From Candidatus Eiseniibacteriota bacterium (GTDB lineage Bacteria > Eisenbacteria > RBG-16-71-46), in the NCBI GenBank assembly GCA_016710095.1, contig JADJLL010000017.1, positions 1 to 64,000 on the forward strand: a DNA stretch of 64,000 nt. Reading direction: 5' to 3'. A program made the translations under genes and the position numbers. The number at the start of each line of letters is the position of its first letter. The first letter of the stretch is position 1. The notes under the pieces are model-generated. The model had not been told where the DNA came from. It did not search any database and saw only the letters and a program-made list of their open reading frames with translations. Positions 36,139 through 46,136 of the stretch are shown here, piece after piece.

Positions 36139-38175
36139 ATGACGCGCGAGCAGGCCCAGCAGCGCATCGAAGCCCTCGCCGCGGAGATCCGCGAGCACGA
36201 CCACCGTTACTACGTGCTCGACCAGCCGAGCATCTCCGACGCCGCGTACGACAAGCTGTACCGCGAGCTGCGCGATCTCGAGGAAGCGCATCCGGACCTG
36301 CGGCCCGCGGACTCCCCCACGCTCCGCGTGGGTGGCGGGCTGCGCGAGGCGTTCCGCAAGGTGCGCCACGCGGCGCCCATGCGCTCGCTCGACTCGCTCA
36401 TGAACGCGGACGAAGTGCGCGAGTTCGACGGACGGATCAAGAAGGGGCTCGGGCTCGACGAAGGGCTGTTCGCGACCGAGGTCGCGTACCGCGCCGAACC
36501 CAAGTTCGACGGGCTGAGCATCGAGCTCGTGTACGAGGACGGCGTGTTCGTGCGCGGCTCGACGCGCGGTGACGGCGAACACGGCGAGGACGTGACGGAG
36601 AACCTGCGCACCATTCGCGCGGTGCCGCTGCGCCTGCGCGAGGACGGCCCGGCGGAAGGCCGCCGCGGCGTGCTCGCGGTGCGCGGCGAGGCGCTCATGC
36701 CGATCGCCGAGTTCGACGCGCTCAACGCGCGCCTGATCGCGGCCGACGAAGAACCCTTCGCGAACGCGCGCAACGCCGCCGCGGGCGCGGTGCGCCAGCT
36801 CGACGCCGCGATCACGGCGTCGCGCAAGCTCGACTTCTACGCTTACGACGTGCTGCACTCCGACCACGCGACGTTCGCGACGCAGGGCGCGCTGCTCGAC
36901 GCGCTGCGCGCCTGGGGCTTCCACGTGGACGACGGCGCGCGCGAGTGCGCGGGCGTGGACGATGTGATCGCCTACCACGCCGCGATCGGCGAGAAGCGCG
37001 ACGGCCTGCCCTACGAGATCGACGGCGTCGTCGTGAAGGTCGAGGACCGCGCGACCCACGCGCGGCTCGGCCTGCGCTCGCGGTCCCCGCGCTACGCGTT
37101 CGCCTTCAAGTTCCCGCCGCGCGAGGAAGTCACGCAGGTGCTCGACATCGTCGTGCAGGTCGGGCGCACCGGAAAGCTCACGCCCGTCGCGCAGCTGAAA
37201 CCGGTGGACGTCTCGGGCGTCACCGTGTCGCGCGCGACGCTGCACAACCAGGACGAGCTCGACCGCAAGGACGTGCGCATCGGCGACACCGTGCGCGTGC
37301 GCCGCGCGGGCGACGTGATCCCGGAAGTCGTCGAAGTGCTGGTCGAGAAGCGCCCGGAGGGCGCGACCCGATTCGTCCTGCCGGAGCGCTGCCCCGTCTG
37401 CGACGCCGCGGTCGAAAAAGAAGGCGCCGCGCACTTCTGCACCAACGGCCTCGCCTGCCCCGCGCAGCTCGAGCGCCATCTCACGCACTTCACGATGCGC
37501 AGCGCCATGGACATCGTCGGACTCGGCGAGAAGACCGTGAAGCAGCTGCTCGACGCGAAGCTCGTGAAGGACCTGGCGGACCTCTACCACCTCACGCCCA
37601 TCGATCTCGTCGGGCTCGAGGGCTTCGCCGAAAAGTCGATCGACAACCTGATCGCCGCGATCGAGGGCAGCAAGTCGCCGCGGCTCGAGCGCTTCCTGTT
37701 CGCGCTCGGCATCGAGCACGTGGGCGAGACGGTCGCGCGGCTGCTCGCCGACCACTTCGGCGCGCTCGACGGACTGATGAACGCGTCCGACGAGGATCTC
37801 CAGGAAATCCACGGCATCGGCCCCGAAGTCGCCGAGTCCGTGCACCACTTCTTCTCGAGCAAGCGCAATCGCGACGTGCTCGACCGGCTGCGCGCCGCGG
37901 GCGTGCGCCCGGTGGCGGAGGCGCGCCCCACGGGGCCGCGCCCGCTCGACGGCGAGATCATGGTGTTCACCGGCGGGCTCGAATCCATGCCGCGCCCCGA
38001 CGCGCAGCGGCTCGCCGAGCGCAACGGCGCGAAGATCGCGGGCGGCATCAGCAAGAAGGTGACGCTCGTCGTCGCCGGTCCCGGCGCGGGCAGCAAGCGC
38101 GCGGACGCCGAGCGCCTCGGCATCCGCATCATCGACGAAGCCGAGTTCCTGCGGATCGCCCGGAGCGCCGAATGA
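36139..38175 (+). CDS. ligA: NAD-dependent DNA ligase
   Basis: 678 residues. The N-terminal Ia domain has the NAD-binding pattern HDHRYYVLDQPSISDAAYD. Adenylation lysine Lys122 is in AEPKFDGLSIELVY, with the nucleotide-binding GSTRGDGEHGEDVTENLRT next to it. An OB domain, a four-Cys zinc finger (CPVC...C...CPAQ), helix-hairpin-helix repeats (GLGEKTVKQLLD, LFALGIEHVGETVARLL, GIGPEVAESV) and a C-terminal BRCT domain (about 600-678) complete the standard LigA order. It seals nicks with NAD as AMP donor. The next gene starts inside its stop codon (ATGA), so LigA and PolX are co-translated. Confidence 0.95.
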   Translation: MTREQAQQRIEALAAEIREHDHRYYVLDQPSISDAAYDKLYRELRDLEEAHPDLRPADSPTLRVGGGLREAFRKVRHAAPMRSLDSLMNADEVREFDGRIKKGLGLDEGLFATEVAYRAEPKFDGLSIELVYEDGVFVRGSTRGDGEHGEDVTENLRTIRAVPLRLREDGPAEGRRGVLAVRGEALMPIAEFDALNARLIAADEEPFANARNAAAGAVRQLDAAITASRKLDFYAYDVLHSDHATFATQGALLDALRAWGFHVDDGARECAGVDDVIAYHAAIGEKRDGLPYEIDGVVVKVEDRATHARLGLRSRSPRYAFAFKFPPREEVTQVLDIVVQVGRTGKLTPVAQLKPVDVSGVTVSRATLHNQDELDRKDVRIGDTVRVRRAGDVIPEVVEVLVEKRPEGATRFVLPERCPVCDAAVEKEGAAHFCTNGLACPAQLERHLTHFTMRSAMDIVGLGEKTVKQLLDAKLVKDLADLYHLTPIDLVGLEGFAEKSIDNLIAAIEGSKSPRLERFLFALGIEHVGETVARLLADHFGALDGLMNASDEDLQEIHGIGPEVAESVHHFFSSKRNRDVLDRLRAAGVRPVAEARPTGPRPLDGEIMVFTGGLESMPRPDAQRLAERNGAKIAGGISKKVTLVVAGPGAGSKRADAERLGIRIIDEAEFLRIARSAE

Positions 38176-39890
38176 CCAACGCCGAAATCGCACGCGTCCT
38201 CGAACGCATCGCCATCCGCCTCGAGATCGACGGCGCCAACGTGTTCCGCGTGCGCGCCTACAAGGAAGGCGCACGCATCGTCGCCGAGCACGCGGAAGCG
38301 ATGTCGTCGATCGCCACCGAGCCCGGCGCGCTCGAAGCGATCAAAGGCATCGGCAAGGACCTCGCCGCGCGCATCCGCGACCTCGTCTCCACCGGCCGCA
38401 CGGACGTGGACGACGAGCTGCGCGCGAAGATCCCCGACGACGTCGTGGATTTCACGCAGCTGCAGGGCCTCGGCCCCAAGCGCGTGAAGACGCTGTTCGA
38501 GGAGCTCGGCATCCGCGACCGCGCCGCGCTCGAAGCGGCTGCGAAGGAAGGCCGGCTGCGCGACCTGAAGGGCTTCGGCGAGAAGGTCGAGCAGAACGTG
38601 CTCAAGTCGCTCGCGACCGCGAGCCAGTGGGCCGGGCGCATGCTGCTCGCCGGCGCGTGGCCGCTCGCGCACGCGCTCGCCGAGCGCGTCGCCGCGGTGA
38701 AGGGCGTCGAGCAGGTCGAGTTGGCCGGCTCGTTCCGGCGCCGCAAGGAGACCGTCGGCGACGTCGACGTGCTCGCGTGCGGCGGCGATCCCGAAACGGT
38801 CATGGAGGCGTTCGCGACGCACGATTCCGTCGCCGAGGTGCTCGGCCGCGGCGACACCAAGTGCAGCGTGCGGCTCAAGACCGGCCTGCAAGTGGACCTG
38901 CGGCTCGTGCCGCGCGAGAGCTTCGGCGCCGCGCTGCTGTATTTCACGGGCAGCAAGGAACACAACATCGAGCTGCGCCGGCTCGCGATCGAAAAGGGCT
39001 GGAGCCTGAACGAGTACGGGCTCACCGAGGGCGACCGCGTGGTCGCGTCCGCCACGGAAGCCGACGTGTACGCCGCGCTCGGGCTCGCGTGGATCCCGCC
39101 CGAGCTGCGCGAAGCGCGCGGCGAGATCGCGCTCGCCGCGAAGCACGCGCTGCCGCGGCTGCTCGAGCGCGAAGACCTGCGTGCCGACCTGCACATGCAC
39201 ACGACGCGCTCCGACGGAAAGCACTCGATCGACGAGATGGTGGACGCCGCCAAGGCGCGCGGCCACGAGTACGTCGCGATCACCGAGCACTCGAAGGCGC
39301 TCGCCATGGCGAACGGCTTCGACGCCGCGCGCGTGCGTGAATCGGTCAAGGAGATCGCCGCGGCGCGCAAGCGTCATCCGGACTTCCCCATCCTGCACGG
39401 GCTCGAGGTGGACATCCTCGGCGACGGCGAACTCGACCTCGACGACGAGACGCTCGCGCTGCTCGACTGGGTGATCGTCTCGATCCACTCGCGCTTCGAC
39501 CAGGCGCCCGACGTGGCGACCGCGCGCGTGCTGAAGGCGCTCGAGAACCCGAACGTGCACGCCATGGGGCACCCGACCGGGCGGCTGATCGGATCGCGCG
39601 AACCCGTGCCCTTCGACGTCGAGCAGGTCACGGCCGCGGCCGCGCGTCTCGGCGTCGCCATGGAGATCAACGCCTCGCCCGACCGCCTCGACCTTTCGGA
39701 CGTGCACGCGCGCATCGCCCGTGAAAATGGCTGCAAGTTCGTGATCGACACCGACGCGCACGCCACGGGGCAGCTCGACCAGCTCCAGTTCGGCGTCTTC
39801 CAGGCGCGCCGCGCGGGGCTGACGAAGGACGACGTCCTGAACGCGCTCCCTTACGAACAGTTCCTCGGAGCCATCCGCCGCCGTTCCTGA
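38172..39890 (+). CDS. polX: Family X DNA polymerase with PHP exonuclease domain
   Basis: 572 residues. N-terminal 8-kDa/HhH part (RVRAYKEGARIVAEH, IKGIGKDLAARIRDLV, LQGLGPKRVKTLFEELG). The Pol X palm has Asp197 and Asp199 in VGDVDVLAC and a later metal Asp in LQVDLRLV. The C-terminal PHP domain has His341 and His343 in DLHMHTTRSDGKHS, ITEHSKALAM, GLEVDILGDG, HAMGHPTGRLI and DTDAHATGQLDQL. This is the bacterial PolX architecture: gap-filling synthesis plus 3'-5' exonuclease in base excision repair. Coupled to ligA by a four-base overlap, so filling and sealing enzymes are made together. Confidence 0.93.
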   Translation: MTNAEIARVLERIAIRLEIDGANVFRVRAYKEGARIVAEHAEAMSSIATEPGALEAIKGIGKDLAARIRDLVSTGRTDVDDELRAKIPDDVVDFTQLQGLGPKRVKTLFEELGIRDRAALEAAAKEGRLRDLKGFGEKVEQNVLKSLATASQWAGRMLLAGAWPLAHALAERVAAVKGVEQVELAGSFRRRKETVGDVDVLACGGDPETVMEAFATHDSVAEVLGRGDTKCSVRLKTGLQVDLRLVPRESFGAALLYFTGSKEHNIELRRLAIEKGWSLNEYGLTEGDRVVASATEADVYAALGLAWIPPELREARGEIALAAKHALPRLLEREDLRADLHMHTTRSDGKHSIDEMVDAAKARGHEYVAITEHSKALAMANGFDAARVRESVKEIAAARKRHPDFPILHGLEVDILGDGELDLDDETLALLDWVIVSIHSRFDQAPDVATARVLKALENPNVHAMGHPTGRLIGSREPVPFDVEQVTAAAARLGVAMEINASPDRLDLSDVHARIARENGCKFVIDTDAHATGQLDQLQFGVFQARRAGLTKDDVLNALPYEQFLGAIRRRS

Positions 39891-40044
39891 GGTTCCCGGT
39901 TCCGGGACGTTTCGCGGCCCCGCGTTCTCAAGCGATCGAGGGTCCGAGCCGAAACTCTGGGCGTGAAGCCAGCTCGCAGTGATCGGCGCTCCCCTCCGCC
40001 GCTCGCGGCAGCCGTTGCCGCTTGCCCATGAACGCCAGGGGACC

Positions 40045-42285
40045 ATGTCCGACTCCACCACCTCTCCCACGCCGGCACCGGCGTCGGCCGTCACGCTGAC
40101 GTTCGCGCAGGAGCGTGAGCTGCGCCTGCGCTCCGCGCGCGCGCTCGCGGAGCGCTCGAAGCCTTCGGCGTTCGCCTACGCGGTGGTGTTCCTCACGCTC
40201 TCGTTCCTGACGCCGCTCGCGAAGGAACAACCGCACGCGGTCGGCATGTTCGCGGCGCTCTTCACGCTGATCGGGCTCGGCCGCTTCGCGCTCGCGTGGA
40301 CCTTCGAGTCCGAGTATCCGAAGAATCCCGAACGCTGGCGCCTCTGGTTCGCGATCTTCACCGTGGGCATGGGCCTCGCGTGGGGCATGTTCGCCGCCAC
40401 GTGCCTCTACCTCTACGGCATCTCGATCCCGTCGCTCATCGTGCTCATCGCGACGACGGGGACCGCGGCCGCGGCGCTCGTCTCGCTCGGGCCCAGCGGG
40501 CGCATGCTCATCGCGTACGAAATCGCGATGCTCCTTCCGAGCGGCGTGCTCGCCGGCATGAGCCACACGCCGGGAGCTTCGTCGATCGCCGTGATGGCGG
40601 TGATGTTCATCCTCTTCGTCTCCGCGATCGGGCGCCAGATTCACCGCTCCTTCGTGACGGGGGAGCGCAACCAGCTCCTGCTCGAATCGCACGCGGTCGC
40701 GCTCGAACTCGCGCGCGAAGCCGCCGAAGGCGCCTCACGCGCGAAGTCCGAGTTCCTCGCCAACATGAGCCACGAGATCCGCACGCCGATGAACGGCGTG
40801 CTCGGCATGAGCGAGCTGCTGCTCGGCACGAAGCTCGACGGCGAGCAGCGCGACTACGCGACGACCGTGCGCGGCAGCGCCCTCGCGCTGCTCGACATCA
40901 TCAACGACGTGCTCGACTTCTCGAAGATCGAGGCCGGCCACATGACGCTCGAGAGCGTCGAGTACCGTCCGATCGAAGTGCTCGAGGAAGTCGCCGAACT
41001 GCTCGCGCCTCGCGCGCAGGCGAAGTCGCTCGACCTGCTCTGCGTCGCGCCGCCCGGTCTGCCCGTGGTGTTGCGCGGCGATCCCGGACGCCTCCGGCAG
41101 GTGTTGCTCAACCTCGTCGGCAACGCGATCAAGTTCACGGAGAAGGGCGAGGTCGAAGTCGGCGTCCAGCCGCTCGCCATCGAGAACGACTCCGCCACGC
41201 TGCGCTTCCACGTGCGCGACACGGGCATCGGCATTCCCAAGGATCGCCAGGCCGCGGTGTTCGAGAGCTTCACGCAGGCCGACGGCAGCATGACGCGGCG
41301 CTTCGGCGGCACCGGCCTCGGGCTGACGATCTCGCGGCAGTTCGTCCAGATGATGGGCGGCCAGATCGAGCTGGAGAGCGAGCCCGGCAAGGGCACGACG
41401 TTCTCGTTCACCGCCACCTTCCCGCTCGTGCACGCGGTCGAACCCGAGGGAGAACGCCTCGACCTCGACGGCGCGCCGGTGCTCCTGCTCTGCCGCCACG
41501 AGTTGCGCGGCCCGCTGATCAAGCAGTGGCTCGGGCACTGGAACGCGAAGGTCACGCAAGTGACGTCGTCCGCCGAAGTGGCGGCAATCGTGGCGGCTGC
41601 GCCGCGGCCGTTCGAGGCCGCGCTCGTCTCGCTGGTCGCGGCCGGCGATCAGCTGCCGGACGTGGTCCGGCTGCTGCGGCAGTCGTCGTCGCCCTCGTCG
41701 ACCCGCCTGGTCGCGCTGGTGCCGCGCCGCGACCTCGCCGGGCAGGACGAGCCCAACGCCGGCTTCGACGCCTCGCTCGGTACTCCGTTGAGGCTTTCCG
41801 CACTCCGCCGTGCACTCGCCGAAGTGTCCGGCCGAAAACACGCCGTGACGGGCGAAGCGATGCAGCCCGGGGCGGCGGTCGCGATTCCGCCGGGACTTCG
41901 CGCCCTGCTCGTCGAAGACAACGCGGTCAACCGCAAGGTCGCCGTCCGCCTGCTCACGCAGAAGGGCATCGAGGTGACTCAGGCGGAGGATGGCCGCATC
42001 GGTGTCGAGAAGTGGTCCGAGGGGACGTTCGACATCGTGCTCATGGACGTGCAGATGCCCGAAATGGACGGCTTCCAGGCGACGGCCGAGATCCGCCGGC
42101 TCGAAGCGCTCCAGGGTCGCCGTACGCCGATCGTGGCGATGACGGCACATGCGATGTCGGGCGATCGCGAACGCTGTCTCGCAGCAGGGATGGATGATTA
42201 CGTCACCAAGCCGGTGCGGGCCGAGAGCCTCTACGAGGTCATCGGGCGCTGGGCCGGTCGCACCGGAGACGAACGGGCGGCGTGA
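40045..42285 (+). CDS. Membrane hybrid histidine kinase with receiver domain
   Basis: 746 residues. ATG at 40045 has AGGGG just upstream. Residues about 38-205 hold six membrane helices in an MHYT/7TM-like sensor region with no known binding motif. The kinase core has His243 in NMSHEIRTPMNG, then NAIKFTEKGEVEV (N box), DTGIGIPKDRQ (G1), FTQADGSMTRRFGGTGLGL (F/G2). A degenerate middle receiver-like segment (about 475-600) lacks a clear acceptor Asp. A true receiver closes the chain: LLVEDNAVNRKVAVRLL and Asp668 in IVLMDVQMPEMDG. The next gene is an Hpt protein, so His243 to Asp668 to Hpt His56 is the likely relay. Confidence 0.88.
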   Translation: MSDSTTSPTPAPASAVTLTFAQERELRLRSARALAERSKPSAFAYAVVFLTLSFLTPLAKEQPHAVGMFAALFTLIGLGRFALAWTFESEYPKNPERWRLWFAIFTVGMGLAWGMFAATCLYLYGISIPSLIVLIATTGTAAAALVSLGPSGRMLIAYEIAMLLPSGVLAGMSHTPGASSIAVMAVMFILFVSAIGRQIHRSFVTGERNQLLLESHAVALELAREAAEGASRAKSEFLANMSHEIRTPMNGVLGMSELLLGTKLDGEQRDYATTVRGSALALLDIINDVLDFSKIEAGHMTLESVEYRPIEVLEEVAELLAPRAQAKSLDLLCVAPPGLPVVLRGDPGRLRQVLLNLVGNAIKFTEKGEVEVGVQPLAIENDSATLRFHVRDTGIGIPKDRQAAVFESFTQADGSMTRRFGGTGLGLTISRQFVQMMGGQIELESEPGKGTTFSFTATFPLVHAVEPEGERLDLDGAPVLLLCRHELRGPLIKQWLGHWNAKVTQVTSSAEVAAIVAAAPRPFEAALVSLVAAGDQLPDVVRLLRQSSSPSSTRLVALVPRRDLAGQDEPNAGFDASLGTPLRLSALRRALAEVSGRKHAVTGEAMQPGAAVAIPPGLRALLVEDNAVNRKVAVRLLTQKGIEVTQAEDGRIGVEKWSEGTFDIVLMDVQMPEMDGFQATAEIRRLEALQGRRTPIVAMTAHAMSGDRERCLAAGMDDYVTKPVRAESLYEVIGRWAGRTGDERAA

Positions 42286-42324
42286 CCGCCGGTTCGTCGG
42301 ACCAACATCACGAGGGGGATGACG

Positions 42325-42672
42325 ATGGCCACGGAGTTCGATTACGCGCAGTTGGACGCCATCACCGGCGGGGACACCGAGTTCGAGAAGGAAGTGCTCG
42401 AGGAGTACCTGCTCTCGGCGCCCAACGACGTCGCCAAGCTGAAGAACGCGATCGGCGCGAACGACCCGTCGGGCGTCGGCGCGACGGCGCACGCGCTCAA
42501 GGGCGCGAGCGCGACGATCGGCGCCAAGGGCTTCGCGGCGATCGCACTGGAACTCGAGCAGGCCGGCAAGAAGGCGGACCTGTCCGCCGCGCCGGACGCG
42601 TTCGCGCGGCTCGAGGAAGCATTCGGCGACCTGACCGTGCTGCTGCGGGAGCGGATCGCCAAAGCGGCCTGA
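42325..42672 (+). CDS. Hpt phosphotransfer protein
   Basis: 115 residues, one four-helix Hpt domain. Phosphorylatable His56 lies in GATAHALKGASATIG, followed by LAIELEQAGKK-type helix residues (ALELEQAGKKADLS). GAGGGGG at 42312-42318 sits six bases before the ATG at 42325 but touches the ATG at 42319, so the second codon is taken as the start. It lies 39 bp after the hybrid kinase on the same strand and is its probable relay partner. The final response regulator is not in this window. Confidence 0.85.
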   Translation: MATEFDYAQLDAITGGDTEFEKEVLEEYLLSAPNDVAKLKNAIGANDPSGVGATAHALKGASATIGAKGFAAIALELEQAGKKADLSAAPDAFARLEEAFGDLTVLLRERIAKAA

Positions 42673-42703
42673 CGCGGAAGCTTCAGGACGTGCCGCACGA
42701 AGA

Positions 42704-42730
42704 AGGCCGGCGCCCATCGGGCGCCGGCCT
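42704..42730. terminator. Bidirectional terminator between convergent genes
   Basis: AGGCCGGCGCCC (42704-42715) and GGGCGCCGGCCT (42719-42730) form a perfect 12-bp stem with a 3-base loop. The flanks GCACGA and TCGTGC extend the pairing. It lies between the stop codons of the Hpt gene and the P5C dehydrogenase gene, serving both. Confidence 0.75.
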
Positions 42731-42756
42731 CTCGTGCTTCGGGACGGATTCGCGGC

Positions 42757-44358
42757 TCAGCCGATCTTCTCCGCGATGCTCTTCGCCTGCAGGAACAGCA
42801 GCAGGTAATCGCGGCCGCCCGCCTTGCTGTCCGTGCCGCTCATGTTGAAGCCGCCGAACGGATGGCAGCCCACCATGGCGCCCGTGCACTTGCGGTTCAG
42901 GTACAGGTTGCCCACGAAGAACTCCTCGCGCGCCTTCTGGATCTTGGCGGGGTTCTTCGAGAAGCACGCGCCCGTGAGCCCGTACTCGGTGTTGTTCGCG
43001 ATCGCGATCGCGTCGTCGAAGTCCTTCGCGCGGATGATCGCGAGCACCGGGCCGAAGATCTCCTCCTGCGCCAGGCGCGCGCGCGGCGCGATGTCGTCGA
43101 ACACGGTCGGCTGCACGAACCAGCCGTCGCGTCCTTCGACGCGGCCGCCGCCCGTGAGCAGCTTGCCCTCGGTCTTGCCGACCTCGATGTACTTGAGGAT
43201 CGTGTTCATCGCGCGCTCGCTCGAGACCGGCCCCATGTAGGTGCCGTACTCGGCGGGATCGCCGATCTTCACGAACCGCTCGATCTGCGCCATGAGCTTC
43301 TCGACGAACACGTCGTGCACCTTGTCCACGACGATCGCGCGCGAGCACGCCGAGCACTTCTGGCCGCAGAAGCCGAACGCCGACTGCGCCACGCCGAGCG
43401 CGGCCGCGTCGAGATCGGCCTCGTCGTCGATCACGATGCCGTCCTTGCCGCCCATCTCGGCGACGACGCGCTTGAGCCAGATCTGTCCCGGCTGCACTTC
43501 GGCGGCGAGCTTGTTGATGCCGCAGCCGACGTCGCGCGAACCGGTGAACGAGATGAAGCGCGTCTTCGCGTGACGCACGATCGTGTCACCGACCACGCCG
43601 CCGCCGCCGCTCAGGAAGTTGATCACGCCCGCGGGCAGGCCGACTTCTTCCATGAGCGCGAAGAACTGCCACGCGATGCCGGGCGTGTCGCTCGCCGGCT
43701 TCAGCACGACGGTGTTGCCGCACACGACGGCCGCGACGGTCATGCCGACGCAGATCGCGAGCGGGAAGTTCCACGGCGGGATCACCGCGCCGACGCCGAT
43801 CGGCAGGTACACGACCGAGTCGTGCTCGCCCGGCATCTGGTGCACGGGCTGCGGCGCGGCGTAGCGCAGCATCTCGCGCGCGTAGAACTCGAGGAAGTCG
43901 ATCGCCTCGGCGGTGTCGGCGTCGGCTTCGCCCCAGCTCTTGCCCACCTCGAGCACCATCCACGCCGAGAAGAAGTTCCGGCGCTCGCGCATGCGGCGCG
44001 CGGCCTCGACGAGGTACGCCGCGCGCTCGGCCGGAGCCACGCGCGACCACGTCTGGAACGTCGCGTAGGCGGTCGCGACGGCGCGGTTCGCCTGTTCGAC
44101 GGTGCCGCTCTGGAAGCGGCCGAGCACCTCGGACGGCTTCGACGGGTTGGTCGAGTCGAACGTCTTCGAGCCCTGCTCGCGCTGACCGCCGATCACGATC
44201 GGGTACTCGGTGCCGAAGCTCTTGCGCACTTCGGCGAGCGCGGCCTCGAACGACGCACGGTGTTCGGGCTGCGAATAGTCGAGGTAGGTCGTGGGCGAAT
44301 ACGGCGGCAGCGTCGCGGCGTCCAACGGGGCGATCGAACCGATCTTCACGGAACTCAT
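42757..44358 (-). CDS. 1-pyrroline-5-carboxylate dehydrogenase (L-glutamate gamma-semialdehyde dehydrogenase)
   Basis: 533 residues. GGAGG five bases before the ATG at 44358 fixes the start. Aldehyde dehydrogenase features: NFPLAICVGMTVAAVVCGN, KPASDTPGIAW, the glycine loop FTGSRDVGCGINKLA, catalytic Glu in VAEMGGKDGIVIDD and catalytic Cys in GFCGQKCSACSRAIV. The GQKCSA form and the RocA/PruA-like N-terminal SPTTYLDYSQPEHRASFEAAL lead mark the P5C subgroup. It oxidises glutamate semialdehyde to glutamate with NAD in proline and arginine breakdown. No proline dehydrogenase gene is adjacent. Confidence 0.87.
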   Translation of the reverse strand: MSSVKIGSIAPLDAATLPPYSPTTYLDYSQPEHRASFEAALAEVRKSFGTEYPIVIGGQREQGSKTFDSTNPSKPSEVLGRFQSGTVEQANRAVATAYATFQTWSRVAPAERAAYLVEAARRMRERRNFFSAWMVLEVGKSWGEADADTAEAIDFLEFYAREMLRYAAPQPVHQMPGEHDSVVYLPIGVGAVIPPWNFPLAICVGMTVAAVVCGNTVVLKPASDTPGIAWQFFALMEEVGLPAGVINFLSGGGGVVGDTIVRHAKTRFISFTGSRDVGCGINKLAAEVQPGQIWLKRVVAEMGGKDGIVIDDEADLDAAALGVAQSAFGFCGQKCSACSRAIVVDKVHDVFVEKLMAQIERFVKIGDPAEYGTYMGPVSSERAMNTILKYIEVGKTEGKLLTGGGRVEGRDGWFVQPTVFDDIAPRARLAQEEIFGPVLAIIRAKDFDDAIAIANNTEYGLTGACFSKNPAKIQKAREEFFVGNLYLNRKCTGAMVGCHPFGGFNMSGTDSKAGGRDYLLLFLQAKSIAEKIG

Positions 44359-44476
44359 GTCGTCCTCCGAAACGCGGCAGCCGGATGCGAAGACGGGCAC
44401 GCCGCGGGTTTGCTGCGGTTGGTTTGCGCGCGCGCAGTCTAGCGGTGACGGTCGCTCCGCCGCCAGCGCGCCGCCC

Positions 44477-46067
44477 TCAACGCAGAAGGGCGATCCGGCA
44501 CGTCGCGGTCCGCCCGCCGTGCTCGATGCGCGCCCAGTACAGGCCGCTCGGAACGGGGCGTCCGTCGTCGCCTGCGCCGTCCCAGCGCACCTCGAAGTGG
44601 CCACCCGAGCCGGCAGGGACCGCGACCGTCCGCACGAGCCGGCCGCGGACGTCGTAGAGGCGGAGCGGCGAAGCGGAGGACTCCGAAGCGTCGAGGTCGA
44701 ACGCGATCGTCGCACCGGCGCGGGCCGGCGCGGGCCGCGAGGACAGCACGAACGCGCGTCCCACGGTCGCCGAGGGAGGCACGTCCGCGACGGCTCCGCC
44801 TCTCCATGCGATGCGGCCGATCGAGCCGGTGTTCCGGAACGAGCTCGCGTACTGCCGCGTGTACCAGAGCGAGCCGTCGGGCCCGACGCGCCAGTCGGAG
44901 ATGCGCTGGAATCCGGTGCCCCACGTCTTGGAGCCGGGCTGGCCGGGCACCGCCGGTGCGATCACCCAGCCCGCGCCTTGCGGAACGAGGCGGGTGAGCG
45001 AGCCGCCGTAGTACTCGCTGAAGAAGAGGTTGCCGTGGTACTCGACCGGCCAGCGCGTCGTGTCGGGCGTGCTCGAGCGGTAGGCACCCGCGCTGACGAG
45101 TGACGCGCTCACCAGGGCGCTGCGGTCGAACACGGCCACGGGGGCGACGCTCGCCGGTTGCAGCCCCGCGCACACGTCGTAAGGGCTGTCGCCCTCCAGC
45201 CAAGGCCAGCCGAAGTTCGCACCCGCGATGCCTCGCCCATCCGTGGGAATCACTCCCGGGTCGGCCGTCGCGTCGAGCAGGTCGAGCTCTTCGTAGAGGA
45301 ACTGCCCCACGTCGCCGATCACGAGCCGCTGACCGACGGCGTCCACCTGGAAGCGGAACGGGTTTCGCAGTCCGTTCGCGTAGACGAGCTTCGCGTTCGA
45401 GTCGGGCGAGGCCGCGAACGGGTTGTCGTCGGGCGCGATCTGCGCGCGCCAGGACGAAGCCGGCCCCGTCCGGCAGCTTGCGCACGTCGATGCGCAGGAT
45501 CTTGCCGCGCAGCGTGACCAGGTCCTGCGCCGCGCACGCCGTCGCGTCCTCGCCGAGGCTGACGAACAGGTAACCGCCCGGCCCGAAGTGCATCGTGCCG
45601 CCGTTGTGATTGCTCGCGTTGTTCGGCGCGTTGGCGATCAGGTCGCGACGCGTGGCGGGATCCACGGTGAGATGTCCGTCGCCCGTGAACGCGAGATCGC
45701 CCGCGAGCTTCCAGCGCGAGAGCCGCACGAATCCGCCGGCGTCGGTCTGATGCGTGTAGAGATAGGGTCGCTGCGGGAACTGGGGATCGATCGCGAGGCC
45801 GAGCAATCCCTGTTCACCGCCCGTGATCACGTTCGGCACGGTGAAGACGGGATTGGTCGTGCTGACGGCGCCGTTCACGATCAGGCGCACGCGGGCCGAG
45901 AGCTGCTCCGCCACCAGGAGGCGCCCGTCCGGAAGGAACTCCATCGCCACGGGAACGTCGAGCCCGCCGACCACGAGTTCGTCACGAAAACGAGTGGGAA
46001 CCACCTGTGCGGGCGAGGAAGCGGGGAAGCACGAGATCAGCAGGAGTGCGACGAGGGTTTTTCGCAT
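44477..46067 (-). CDS. Secreted PQQ-dependent sugar dehydrogenase-like protein with FlgD-type module (frameshifted)
   Basis: Signal peptide MRKTLVALLLISCFPASS. Soluble glucose/sorbosone dehydrogenase propeller: LDVPVAMEFLPDGRLLVAEQ, ITGGEQGLLGLAIDPQF, the conserved His block NHNGGTMHFGPGGYLFVSLG. The frame slips near 45445 (VRKLPDGAG, then DDNPFAASPDSNAKLVYANG). It goes on with GLRNPFRFQVD, IGDVGQFLYEELDLLD and GANFGWPWLEG, and ends in a sorting-type module (RLYDVRGRLVRTVAVPAG, GLYWARIEHGGRTATCRIAL). It would oxidise an aldose using PQQ and calcium outside the cytoplasm. Tandem paralogue of the next upstream gene, 70 bp away. Confidence 0.77.
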
Positions 46068-46136
46068 ACCAAGAGCGTAAGCCTGCGTCGGCCCCGGCGC
46101 ACCTTGTCATTCAAGTCTGTTTTCCGGCCACCCGGG

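Noticed and set aside
36079..40094. Long minus-strand frames opposite ligA and polX
   Set aside because: The plus-strand frames carry complete LigA and PolX motifs with overlapping stop and start codons; the minus frames have none.
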